Notes under the pieces: model-generated
Database searches by the model: none
Seen by the model: the letters and a program-made list of their open reading frames with translations, nothing else
Told to the model about the DNA's origin: nothing
In this document: positions 41,247 through 51,875 of the stretch, in pieces
Layout: the number at the start of each line of letters is the position of its first letter
Position numbering within the stretch: position 1 is the stretch's first letter
Source: Lepidodermella squamata
Lineage: Eukaryota > Gastrotricha
Reading direction: 5' to 3'
DNA length: 64,000 nucleotides
NCBI GenBank assembly: GCA_047495785.1
Contig: JBLDXI010000002.1
Location: 2,542,001-2,606,000, forward strand
Made by a program: the position numbers and the translations under genes

Positions 41247-43559
41247 ATGATCCAGCAACTTACTTTCATTTTCATTATTGCATCTCTTGTTGGGGTTTCT
41301 GATGGAGGAAAGAAGTATAGCCTAAATCTATTGAGCCTACTTCCGGCAAACTACCCGACTTGCGCAGTGGCTTACCAAGTGGTAATCGACCGCGTCAACA
41401 GTCGTAATGACGTTCTTGCCGATTATCATGTCCTTTTGGATCTGAAAGACCAGAATGGCAACACCGCCGCAGGATCAAATCTTGCAGTAGTGTCGTTTGA
41501 CGACAAACCTCTTGGAGAGAATAACTACAGCGCTCCTGTTATTCTTGGACCAAGTGGATCTTGCAACGTCGTTGCACCAACAATGAAAGCTTTGTATTAC
41601 ACAGAGGTGTCTCTGGGCTGCACCGGAGCCTACATCTACTCCAGGAAGTCTTTTTTCAACAACCTTTTCCCTGTATCCATGTGGACAGTGCTTCAAAATT
41701 ACGCTATCAACGGTGTCATTGATATTGGGGGTTGGCGTCAAGTCGGCCTGATTGCGACCTCTTCAAGTGCTAACGCCATAATAACAGCTCAGGAGCTTCA
41801 CGCTTATCTCACTAAACAAGGAGTGGATGTCGTTCAGTACGTCAGCGAACCGGATCTGAGTTATTCAGGAATCGAATCGTTTAGATCAAAAGCTACAATC
41901 ATCGTGGTTTTCCTGATCTTTGCGGATGATACCGTCAGATTCTTTTGTATGGCGCATTCGGTTGGGCTTCGACCTCCACTGTACAACTTTATTATCTACG
42001 CTTCAGTTCAAGCTATGTATACGGCTATTAATGCTATCAATAACCCTCCCCCGAACTGCGACGGAGCTGGGATTGAACTCATGCTTACCGGGAGTCTCTT
42101 TCTCGGCATCTCATTCGTACCCACTGGGAATTATTCAACTGCACTTGGCTATGGCAATGCGGAATTCGAAGCAGAGATGGAACAACGGCTAAAAAACGTT
42201 CCTAACTTCGGGCTGGATTTCTCTGAACGATTCAGATGTCACGATGCCGCTTTGTCATCAATACTTATTCTAAACAAATCTGAGGCGATTTTGCAGCAGC
42301 AATATAATATATCGCTGCGCGACTTCAAAAATCACCGTGAACTTGTGCGTAAAGTAGTCAACTCTAGCGCGGCAAACAACGACTTCATGGGTTTGCGAAT
42401 CGGCCGAATAAATCCTGACGCAAACAACAACATTCTTGAAGAGCTCCAAATCTACCAAGTTGTTAACCGGCAACCTATACTGAACTACAAAATGTTTTAC
42501 AATCGCGAAAATGCAAGAAACCGCAATAGTTTTCCGTATGATGTTGTTAAAATCGCTGACGTGATTTGGCCAACCAAAAATAATCAGCCACCGAAGGATT
42601 TGTCATCAATCGAACACCGACAGTCAGTGTGTGGCTTGAAACTGATTGGCGCTGCTGCTGCTCTAGCTTCAGGAATATCTGTCACCCAAGTAATGGTCTT
42701 CGGCATACAAATTCGTAAACCGAACGCAGATAAGTTGTACAGAATCGCTGAAAAAGCTGCGATTCTTCTCGCCTGTTTGCTTTTGAACGTGGCAGCTGGT
42801 GTCAACGTAGTAGGGTGGGATTATTTTACTGAGCTGGAGTGTCTCAATCAACCAGTCCTTGTTACTGTTGCATTATCGTTAATTCATGGAATGATAGCAG
42901 CAAAACTTCATGGCTTATCTGAGTTCGCTCGAAGTTTTGCTCTGACACGAGTCATGGATGTCTCGGCTTCAACGGCTCGAATTAAAAATAGTGACGAGCA
43001 GAACCTCGTGCACCGACAATCGGAGCTCCTAGGAATTAGGAAGAGGTCAATAAAGTGGCGGAAATTCGTTCCAAGCGACATAACATCATTGCGCAATCGA
43101 ACACTCGCTCTCGGAATGTTCTTGACCACCGTGAGCGTTCTTACGATGATTCTCTGGGTTGCTATACACCCTTCGAAAGTTTCGAAACTGCGCACCGAGC
43201 TGGCGTTTGATGAGCAGGAGGTTGTATTTTACGACATTGAGATCACCAGTTGCGAGTCCGAATTCGAAGCCTACTGGTTAGGGGCATTATTGGGCTTGCA
43301 TATTGCCATGCTTCTCTCAGCTAACTTCTGGTCGTTAAATCTGCGCCAGTTTGCTTTGCCTAACGAATTAGCGTATGGAGCAAAAGTGATGCGATTGGCA
43401 GCTGTGAATTCTATTTCCATTTTTTGCGCTGTTTTTCTGATCTTACTAGTCGTGGGGTCATCTACTAATTCATGTGTGGCCCTTGCAGTTTTGTCTATCG
43501 GAGAACTTTGTTATTCCGGCTCGACATCGTTGATCCTTTTATTCATGACTTCAAACTAA
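41247..43559 (+). CDS. GABA-B-like class C GPCR, paralogue 6 (opposite strand)
   Basis: A single exon of 770 codons, the only member of the set on the + strand and the most divergent. Signal peptide MIQQLTFIFIIASLVGVSDG. Venus-flytrap domain with PVILGPSGSCNVVAPTMKAL, GCTGAYIYSRKSFFNN and FRCHDAALSSILILNK. The usual DGR(S/T)C motif is replaced by YPTCAVAYQVV. NNQPPKDLSSIEH (about 445) precedes TM1. VAIHPSKVSKLRT follows TM4, and the protein ends within a few residues of TM7 (STSLILLFMTSN). Loop 2 is of medium length. The ligand is unknown. Confidence 0.88.
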   Translation: MIQQLTFIFIIASLVGVSDGGKKYSLNLLSLLPANYPTCAVAYQVVIDRVNSRNDVLADYHVLLDLKDQNGNTAAGSNLAVVSFDDKPLGENNYSAPVILGPSGSCNVVAPTMKALYYTEVSLGCTGAYIYSRKSFFNNLFPVSMWTVLQNYAINGVIDIGGWRQVGLIATSSSANAIITAQELHAYLTKQGVDVVQYVSEPDLSYSGIESFRSKATIIVVFLIFADDTVRFFCMAHSVGLRPPLYNFIIYASVQAMYTAINAINNPPPNCDGAGIELMLTGSLFLGISFVPTGNYSTALGYGNAEFEAEMEQRLKNVPNFGLDFSERFRCHDAALSSILILNKSEAILQQQYNISLRDFKNHRELVRKVVNSSAANNDFMGLRIGRINPDANNNILEELQIYQVVNRQPILNYKMFYNRENARNRNSFPYDVVKIADVIWPTKNNQPPKDLSSIEHRQSVCGLKLIGAAAALASGISVTQVMVFGIQIRKPNADKLYRIAEKAAILLACLLLNVAAGVNVVGWDYFTELECLNQPVLVTVALSLIHGMIAAKLHGLSEFARSFALTRVMDVSASTARIKNSDEQNLVHRQSELLGIRKRSIKWRKFVPSDITSLRNRTLALGMFLTTVSVLTMILWVAIHPSKVSKLRTELAFDEQEVVFYDIEITSCESEFEAYWLGALLGLHIAMLLSANFWSLNLRQFALPNELAYGAKVMRLAAVNSISIFCAVFLILLVVGSSTNSCVALAVLSIGELCYSGSTSLILLFMTSN

Positions 43560-43695
43560 AGTAACTCAGATGATCAAAAGGGAATGAAGCTGTAAGGCAG
43601 AAGTGAACATATATTTCGAAAACTTTGAAATGGTATTATGGTAAAACCGGGTAGACTAATAATTTTAGAAGTGTCGTGTCATGTCTGTCGTACGT

Positions 43696-44948
43696 TTAAT
43701 AACCCATAATCGAGGCTACTTTCGTGAGAACTGCTTTCTCTTGGCTTTTCAGATTGATTCTTTCAGCCTCCTCGTCTACTGCGTCCATAACAACACGATA
43801 AGCATCTGCTTCACTCAGATTTAGGCTTATTCGAACGCTGTTCTACAAATTGAGATCAACAAAGAGTTTCGAAACGAATGTTTACGGCCGTAATAAAACT
43901 TACTATTGCTAGTTCTTTAAATGCTTCGTCCATCTTCGACTGCATTTCAGCATCGTCATCATCTACCTTGATCTTGCCAAGTCTGATTGGATTAGTGACA
44001 CTGATTCGATAATTGTAGATGCAATACCAGCCGTAATACTGTGACAGTAATCAGTATGGACTTGTATATATGGATGCGAAATTAACAAACATTCATGGCT
44101 ACTCGCATTATCCAGTAGATCATCATAAATTGAAGCCCAAAAGTAAACCAGTGTTCGTGAGAAAGTGCCTGGTAATTATAAATTGACGTAGCATACCTAT
44201 GTGAAATGAAATCTCACGTATAGACTATCAACTCGCATGAGAATGTAGAAGAAGTAGAACCGATACCCCGCATCGATTATCAAGTAAGGCGCTATCAGCA
44301 CCAGCCATGCCATCAAAATAGCTGCCGATGGCTGTGATAAATAATCAAAATTGTATTTTGTGTTTGTCAGTGAAGCGTCAACCTACAAAAGATACTCCAC
44401 AGACTAATGATAGAGATACCACAACGCCGTAAATGTCAGCGCCGAGCATCAGATCAGCACTAAAACATATCAGCTCTATGAACATTTTTAGAGAATATTA
44501 TGCATAACGATGAAAGGCGAGACTCACCTCGCTCATCTACGGTTAGAAGCGGGTCGTATAGGCCGGTAGTCGTTGTGGAGACTCGTACTGTCGAAGCGGT
44601 TACTCTGTTAGGCCGATGCGAAATGATGATTGAATCTATTGGAATTTTGTAGGTGTAGGTTTCAGGCTGGTCTGCGCTTGTCAAGTTCTGGTAGAATTTG
44701 CGAAAGTCGACAGCTAACGCTATGCTTTCGCTACTGGCGTAGTACTCCCCTAAGATGTGAACTGTTAAGCAGAACAAGGCGTCGAATAGGCTCGATATCA
44801 TAACAAAAACGACTGTTGCTACGGATCCTCTGTACAGCGAGTCCCAACAGCAGCACCAGTCTTCGACTTCTCGCTTGGGACGAAGATACTGTTGCTGCTC
44901 GGGTTCTTCCTTGTCCTTCTTAGCAGCTTCGACATCTGCAGGTGGCAT
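43696..44948 (-). CDS. Multi-spanning membrane protein, six exons (LAPTM-like layout)
   Basis: Exons 44948-44528, 44475-44387, 44331-44218, 44168-44091, 44038-43904 and 43842-43696 join in frame to 327 codons. A Glu/Lys/Gln-rich cytosolic start is followed by WCCCWDSLYRG and TM1 (VATVVFVMISSLFDALF). A roughly 65-residue loop has N-glycosylation-type NLT. TM2 (YGVVVSLSLVCGVSF), TM3 (LMAWLVLIAPYLIID) and TM4 (FGLQFMMIYWIM) follow, then YYGWYCIYNYRISV and a charged tail. The Cys cluster before TM1 and the C-terminal tail with aromatic pairs recall LAPTM4-type lysosomal membrane proteins. That is a layout likeness only. The start could be elsewhere if a further upstream exon exists. Confidence 0.75.
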
Positions 44949-45474
44949 TAAAGATTTTAGCAAATATTATTGCTGCCAATTTCTGAATCTTTCCCCGCTT
45001 ATAAAAAACTGCGGAGGCTTTCGCGAGTGTTTCCCCTCGGGAGTAGCCCAGATGATAAGTCAACTTCTCAATTATTAATTTGTATCACATTTTTCTGTAA
45101 GTAATCATTGATTTTATTGAGGGAGATCAAGTGAACCATTCGCGCATACCTATGCTTTATACGCACTCAGCTACTATGTAATGTGTACTGCTACGTAAGG
45201 TGAACGCTTCACGCTAATGCCATACATTCGGGGGTTTCTCACACCGCATGCATGTATGTTGTTTCGACAAATGTACCGAGAGATGAAAATTACTCAAACG
45301 CAAATAATACTACAGAGAAGTTAGGGTTGTTTCAAAAATAAACATAGAATGGCAGCCAAGTCGTGTGTGTGACTATGCTGGATCCACGCACGGTTATAAC
45401 AAAAGAGGTTTATGCGATAATGCGTTAGTAATACTGCTCTCAATTAATAAACAGGAAAATTCTGAGGTCTAAAG
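44949..45474. other. Shared upstream region of two divergent genes
   Basis: 526 bp between the - strand membrane protein gene and the + strand Patched-related gene, probably holding both promoters. I see no clear core element. Confidence 0.5.
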
Positions 45475-48400
45475 ATGGACCTCGATAGTGTTAACACGTC
45501 GAATAACTCGCGGATTGTCCCGCGAAAGAGCAATCCGAACACATGGCTCATGGACAGGCACCCATTATACGCGAACCGAATGTTAGATCGGTATGGTCAG
45601 TTTATCGGTAAACACCCTATATGGTTCTTAGTCATCCCTGTGGTACTGCTGGCCGCCTGCTGTCCTGGTGTTTATCGGCTGAAACGATTGGACAATGGCG
45701 ATACAATGATCTGGATGACATCTCAGAACAATGCGAAGAGAATTAACGACGTGAGAGCAAAAAGATGGTTTGATGATTTGGTTAACGCCTGCACCTGCGA
45801 TGACTCGACCGGTGAATGCTCGGGAGTTGTACCGCCAGGGTGTATTGGCGTAGAAAACACACAAGACCTATTAGGCTGCAATCGTATGCAAATCATGGTA
45901 TTTGCGAGAAACAATAGGAACATTGTTGGTAAGTCAAGGGAGAATCCCAGTTTTTCATATATGAGAACTTGCTATTCTGCTTGTAGCGCAAGACGTTATG
46001 GCGGAGATCATCAAGTTCGAGGTAGACGCCACATTGAAATTCAACGCCGCATCTCCAGATTCGAAGGCGATTATGTACGAAAACCCCGAGGACCCTGCCA
46101 ATTCACTCTGTCAAATGCGTAAAGATGGCAGTTGTATTCACTTTTCAGTCCTAACCGGGGTAAGATCAGCGCTTACTAAACAGCTTGGTATCAGCGATCG
46201 GCAAGTGCAAAACGACTTAATGATCAATCCGGAGCAGCGCGAGCAATTCGATCTGCTATTAAAACAAGGCACGCCTAAGCTCTACTACCCTTATGACTCT
46301 TCCGGGTCTTTCATCGGGCAAATTTATGGCCGCGTGAAATACGCTAACGCAAGTGACGCCTGGACGAACGACGTTAAAAGCGGACTGGTTCAGTCCATTG
46401 GTGGTATGCACATGTTCTACTGCTTCAAAAAAGACAGAGCAAGCGATTCGGCACTGTATGTCCGGAAATTAAAAGCCAGCGTCAAGAAGCGGTACTCCAG
46501 AAACAAAAACTTCGAGTATGAGCTACAGCTAAAATTATGCTCTTTCATTGATGGTTTTCGTTTAGGATTGTTATCGCCTCGACCTGGGGCCCCGGCGAAG
46601 CTAATGACCAAGCAATTCTTGAAGTGGCAGTTCGTTTCGCAATATGCTTGGTTGCTGCGCTGTTTTTCGCAGCTCTGGCTAGTTACGGTCTCGGCGGCAT
46701 TCGAACAGCGAAGCCATGGTTTGCAGTCATAGGAGTTTTGATGCAGCTACTATCAATCATTGCTGTGTTTGGTCTGATGGGATGGGTCGGGATTTCGATC
46801 ATTGATTTCAGTCTAATGACTGCACTTCTAATGTTCGCGCTTGGCATAGGCGACGTTTTCGAGTTTCTGACGGAATGGTCCACAAGCGATCCAACTATCA
46901 GTGTTCCTCGGCGCCTAGGACGAGTGATGCGATCGACAGCTTACAGTATCGCATGTGTCGCCTTTATGAACATTTTGTCATTCGCATTAGGTAATTGACA
47001 CATTAATTCTCAGTTCCTACCTTCAATAATTTGTTTCGTAGACATCGCTTTTGTCGACGCTGCAGCTATCAAAGCCTTTTCTACAGTCGCCACTATTGGT
47101 TTATCGTTCCAGGTCTTCCTCAATATGACGGCTTTACCCGCATGCTTGGCTCTGTTTGGCCGACTTGAAGTCCATTATCATCACTCCTGCTGTTGCGCCA
47201 TCACCTTAACGCCAGGAAGAGTGTGGTGCTGGGAAACTAAGGACAAAGAAAAAGAAACATCGAAAATTTGGAGCGTAATTTACGAGGAAGAGAAAAGGAT
47301 TCCTGGATTTTTCTTTCATCAAGGCGGCATTGTCCTAGGAAGGTCCATCTCCGGACTGCGGAAGTTAACACGGGAGTTGCTATTCAAGAACGTGATGCAT
47401 TGGAATTTCCGGAAATTTCTCGTCCATCCCGTGACCTCCGTCGCCTTCCTCTTGTCTTATTTTGGTTACATCGCCTTAGCTGGATACTTGTGCTCAACAA
47501 TTGAAGTCGGATTAAGAGCTGAGCATCTCGCCCCATCAGTTCCTAATGGGCAGAACGAAATTGAGGCGTATATTAAAACGTTCCGCACCTTCTCTTTCAA
47601 CATCGATGTGATCATGAGAAACACAGATCGAAGCGCTGGATTGGAACTGTGGGACCCAGGTATGCGGGTTTTGATCATCAACGACGTCATGGCAGACCTT
47701 CATCGCATTAAAAACGTCGCTCCGCTGTCGATCGGGCGCAACTGGTTGCAAGACTTTGATGACTATGCGTTCGAAAGGCAACTGGACATCGATTCACCGA
47801 AGAACTTCACTGACGTATTGCTGGACAAATATTTCCGAGAGAAGAAGCTTGAAAGAGCCCAATTACTTGATGTTGGCTTCGACGACGACGTCACCGTCGT
47901 CCTAGCCTCTCGTGTTACCCTGTGGGCTGTAAATGCCGTTGATGTGACCACATCAGGTAAAATCGTCGATGCGCTGCGCGACATTGCCGTCAAATACAGG
48001 GCTTACAACCTTGATATCAGATACTACTCCAACGATTTCAATCTCGTGGAACCAATGAAGGTAACTGTGCCATCTTTCAGAGGCTAGAAGTTCATAAACA
48101 TGTTTAGGGTGTTATGATGTCAGCTGTTTGGATGATCATGGTTCATTACACTGTCATCACCGCGGTTTCCTTAGTGGTTTGGAATAGACCTGTGAGTTTG
48201 ATTGCATATCACCCTTCTCGATGATGGTTTCATTTTGCATAGATCGGGACTTTTATGATGGGTTTCGCTACGGCGAGTTTAACCATCGGAATCATTGGTC
48301 TTACACTCGGCTGGAATGTCCAGCTAGATCCTGTCTCGGTAGGGCATTTCGTTTTCTATGATTGTCCTTTCTTATACCTTTTTCTGTCATAAAAAAGACT

Positions 48401-48712
48401 TTCGGAATCCTGTCATCATTGTCCCTCGCAATCAGTTTTGCTGTCAAACTAACGAGTGCACTAGTAGACGCAGACGTGCCGATTCGAATGCGATTTCAGC
48501 GGACAGTTACGAATATAGCGCTATCAGTGATACACTGTTTTGTTACGACCTTGATAGCTGTTTGCGCGCTGGCCACGAGCCCAATTTACCTCGTGAACAC
48601 CTACTTCAAGTTTACATTTATCACGTTGATCATTTCCGTTTACCACGCAGCATTCCTCATGCCAATAATCGCCTACTATCTGCGAGTTAAAAAGGAAAAA
48701 CTGAGAGCATAG
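45475..48712 (+). CDS. Patched-related RND-family membrane protein
   Basis: Exons 45475-45928, 45987-46515, 46566-46990, 47042-48060, 48108-48191, 48243-48338 and 48398-48712 give 973 codons. TM1 is IWFLVIPVVLLAACC (about 48). A large extracellular domain follows, then ASTWGPGEANDQAILEVAV just before a sterol-sensing-type block TM2-TM6 with LMTALLMFALGIGDVFEF (about 410-425), which is the RND GxxxD-type motif. TM7 lies near 601, followed by a second extracellular domain. The last 160 residues form TM8-TM12. In the second half the expected Gly/Asp motif is not visible (ILSSLSLAISFAVKLTSAL). Patched-related proteins are thought to move sterols or lipids and are often epidermal in invertebrates. 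The specific role here is unknown. Confidence 0.92.
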
Positions 48713-48736
48713 TTGTTTTGATTTTGTAATTGAATC

Positions 48737-48742
48737 AATAAA
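48737..48742 (+). promoter_or_regulatory. Probable polyadenylation signal, Patched-related gene
   Basis: AATAAA 25 bp after the stop codon. Confidence 0.6.
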
Positions 48743-49741
48743 TGCAGTTAAAGAAGGCTAGACTTATGTGGCCTCGCAATGACGGGTGTCTTCCACGGTA
48801 CAGGGTTTCATTCAATTAGACAAGTTATTGTGGGTGATACTCAGCTGTCAAGACACATTTTGTGCGATATAGCGCTAGTTCTAATTGAGTGATACCTCGC
48901 ACGTGCTGCTGTCATGATGCACAAATTTCTACGCATAAGTTGTGTTTAGCTTGAATATTTTTATCTGCCGTCTGCTCACATTTAATTTCCGGTGCTAAAA
49001 CAAGCTGAAACGATTGATGGAACTGAAGGTGAGCTCAAGTACACATAAGCTTCGTCACTTATCACGCCCCGACAAAATTCGCGTTATACTATCGATCGAT
49101 CTTTTCCAGGTCAAAGACACAAACTCAGCATCACGAGTGTTTATAGCTTGAGAAAATTATATGCGCGAGACATATTGAACATACCTTTTTTAGATTCGGA
49201 AGTTAGCAAACAACTTTCCGCTGGCGGGAGACCGCCTGCGAAATGATACAATTTTCATGATTCCAAGCGCATAGCAATGCCATCGGACATGTTGATCCAT
49301 CCAGTCCTCAACGATGTCTGCCTTTACTAGGTTTACTACGCACGTGTCAGCTAACTGATCATAATTCAAGGCGGCAAGACTTGCTGTATAAAGCCGTGAA
49401 AACTGTTAACTAACCATATCACTTTTTCCCTGTCCTACTACAAGACAAGAAGCATCCATACCAATTATAATCGCGAACCTTTGTATAGGTTAAATTGTCC
49501 CTGTTTTAAGATTATCCAATGACATGCATCCTCATGCGCATCGACCACTCAATCGTTTTGACTGATCGGTGATATGGATTTGCAAACGACAAAGAGAGAC
49601 TGTAAGGCTTCGTCGAGCCCCCACGACTATCTTTGCATGGTTGGTTTAATTTCCAAATAAATTTACGCGGTAATTAATCACGTTGTTTTCAGGTATGCAA
49701 CCGGAAAATTGAAGCAACTGCCCAAATTTCACCGCTACCTA
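48743..49741. other. Spacer upstream of the nuclear receptor gene
   Basis: No coding signal. A TTTTCAG acceptor-like site at 49687-49693 suggests that a 5' non-coding or short coding exon of the receptor may lie here. Confidence 0.4.
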
Positions 49742-51457
49742 ATGATGGTTGCCCAGACCAGCTTCCCCTTGTTTGTGGAGCTTGCAAGGTATAAACAATA
49801 TTCCCCGCGTTATGCCATTTTTCCAATGCATTTTCTCTCACAGAAATTCTATTGGCGCAACCGCAGAGCTGACGCAAAAACTCTTGGCAAGTGCACATGC
49901 GCAAACCGCTCCTCTCTCGCATCGAGGCCATCTTCTTCCAATGCCCAACCTTATTCGAGCAATTTTATCATGTGCAGGACTTGCCGATACTTTCGTTGCG
50001 AAGCAGCCATCCTACGCCAACAAAGTGACTATTCTGTCAATCAACAGCTGTCGAGTGGCGAACCTGACCTAGAGAGCCCAGACCCGTCGGGGAACAATAA
50101 GAGGAATTCACTTCAACTGGTTCCATGTCAAGTCTGCGGTGCATCCAGTTCGGGATATCATTTCGGAATTATCAGTTGCGAGGGTTGTAAAGGGTTCTAT
50201 CGTCGGTCGCTTACAAAGCATACTGAATACAAATGCTCCTTGGAGTTTGCTCCGCCTTCATCAGCGAATCCTCGGCAGCATGATAGAAAGAAATGCAAGC
50301 GGTGCCGCTTTAATGCCTGCGTAAAGGCAGGTATGTCCAACGAAGCTGTGAGAACCGGCAGGCATTCAATGCAACGGCGAATGCAGACGACCCTGTTTGT
50401 GAAAAAGCTAGCTGCTGAGAATCGATTATTGCTCAGTAGAACCTTCCGGAGGCGCCGAAGGAAGCGACTTATTGTGAAAGAGGACGAACGTGGCAGCACC
50501 ACGGACGAGTCTAAACGAAACAGTGGTTCGAGTGGCGAGTCTTACGAATGGAAGCCTGATTTATCTCAGCTTATACCGATAGCAAGACAGCCGCCTAAAG
50601 TCGTTCGGCTGAGTGAGTATCTTCAACGTAACCCTATCCCGCCCAGCTCACCTGACGTTGACGTTGACTGGTCGCATTTGAATATAGGCGACATGCCTTT
50701 CAGCGTGCAAAACGTTGCGCAATCTGCAGTTCGAGCTCTCGATCACTTGACACCACTCGTCGGCATTCACGGCAAACCTCTAAAGCGAGACATGCCCCCG
50801 CAGGAAATTTGGTCCACCTATATCGCTTCATGTTTCGAGCCACACCTTAATTGCGTTCTTGGGTGCGTTCGGTCCCTACCCGGATTCAATAATATTGCGG
50901 TTCAAGATCGGACAAAGCTCTTCAGCCACGCGTTTTTTCCGCTTTTACTGGCTTATGTTTCTTTGAGTTACGACGAAAATAGCGCGGCAGTGAACCTCTT
51001 GTCCTTTGCTAATGAAGAATCAACGGAAATCATATCTGAGCTGTTGCAAATGACCCAGGAGCTGGAACTGTGCCGCGAGCAGCTCAGAGACGCTGCTACC
51101 GGCATGAAAAATTGGAACCCAAGCAAGACAGAATTCGCCATGATGTGTGCTCTCTTGTTCTTCAACCCTGATGTGCCTGATTTGGCAGACCCTGGTAAGG
51201 TCAACGTCATGCGGCAGGTCTACGAGTTCGTGGATGCTCAAATCAACCCGGCGATAAGTGGGAAACCCTTCACAACTCGTGCTTCAAATTGCTTCACCAG
51301 TCATCGCTTCACAATAATTGTCGGCTATTTTCAGCAAACCGTTCAACTATTTGCCCATTTACTTTCAAATATCAAATCGAGAAGACCTGAATTCCTGCGA
51401 AGCCATCCGCTATTCGCGGAGATTTACAACGGAATCGCAGGGCATCTTCAAGACTGA
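49742..51457 (+). CDS. Nuclear receptor (NR1-like) with an atypical second zinc finger
   Basis: An open frame with its first ATG at 49742 gives 571 codons. The N-terminal 125 residues show no homology and may include intron or a false start: GT...AG borders of 55 bp exist at about 49790-49844 but shift the frame. The DNA-binding domain starts at VPCQVCGASSSGYHFG (about 130), with P-box CEGCKGFYRR and a hinge GMSNEAVRTGR, which resembles NR1 members (E75, Rev-erb, PPAR). The second finger reads YKC, 19 residues, then CKRC...C, so its second Cys is missing. The ligand-binding domain covers about 350-571 (SLPGFNNIAVQDRTKLF, LELCREQLRD). It is a predicted nuclear transcription factor; ligand unknown. 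Confidence 0.88.
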   Translation: MMVAQTSFPLFVELARYKQYSPRYAIFPMHFLSQKFYWRNRRADAKTLGKCTCANRSSLASRPSSSNAQPYSSNFIMCRTCRYFRCEAAILRQQSDYSVNQQLSSGEPDLESPDPSGNNKRNSLQLVPCQVCGASSSGYHFGIISCEGCKGFYRRSLTKHTEYKCSLEFAPPSSANPRQHDRKKCKRCRFNACVKAGMSNEAVRTGRHSMQRRMQTTLFVKKLAAENRLLLSRTFRRRRRKRLIVKEDERGSTTDESKRNSGSSGESYEWKPDLSQLIPIARQPPKVVRLSEYLQRNPIPPSSPDVDVDWSHLNIGDMPFSVQNVAQSAVRALDHLTPLVGIHGKPLKRDMPPQEIWSTYIASCFEPHLNCVLGCVRSLPGFNNIAVQDRTKLFSHAFFPLLLAYVSLSYDENSAAVNLLSFANEESTEIISELLQMTQELELCREQLRDAATGMKNWNPSKTEFAMMCALLFFNPDVPDLADPGKVNVMRQVYEFVDAQINPAISGKPFTTRASNCFTSHRFTIIVGYFQQTVQLFAHLLSNIKSRRPEFLRSHPLFAEIYNGIAGHLQD

Positions 51458-51703
51458 TTGTCCGCTGTCACTGATTTTGTCGCTTTTAACCAGGTCGTCC
51501 TAATTAGATTACTTCTGCGTCTATTTGCTTTTTTTACGGCGCGTGCGAACAGCCCTAATATGATTATGCCCATGTACCGAGTATGAAAAATTATTTGAAT
51601 GCGCAGGCAAATTATGACCTTCTTTATCCGTCCAATTTTATAATATTTTGTTAGAGATGAGAATTGGAGAAAACAATCATCAAAATATCGAACTCTCATG
51701 AAG

Positions 51704-51709
51704 AATAAA
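51704..51709 (+). promoter_or_regulatory. Probable polyadenylation signal, nuclear receptor gene
   Basis: AATAAA about 250 bp after the stop codon and 167 bp before the next gene's ATG. Confidence 0.45.
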
Positions 51710-51875
51710 GGTCTAGTTGTTACGTTACTGCATGCTACAATAGTGAGAAACCGAACGCATCGACCCACACTGTTGGCTGAAGCAAACTTGCTCACAAAAA
51801 ATTGAAAACTGAGCAAATAAATGTTGTGTCTTAACCAAATTGTCATCTTGTTCTAAACACTTTGAGTGCGAAAAA

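Noticed and set aside
49749-50072. Alternative frame at the 5' end of the nuclear receptor gene
   Set aside because: Using the possible 55-bp intron at 49790-49844 leads into this frame, which stops before the DNA-binding domain. The continuous frame is simpler.
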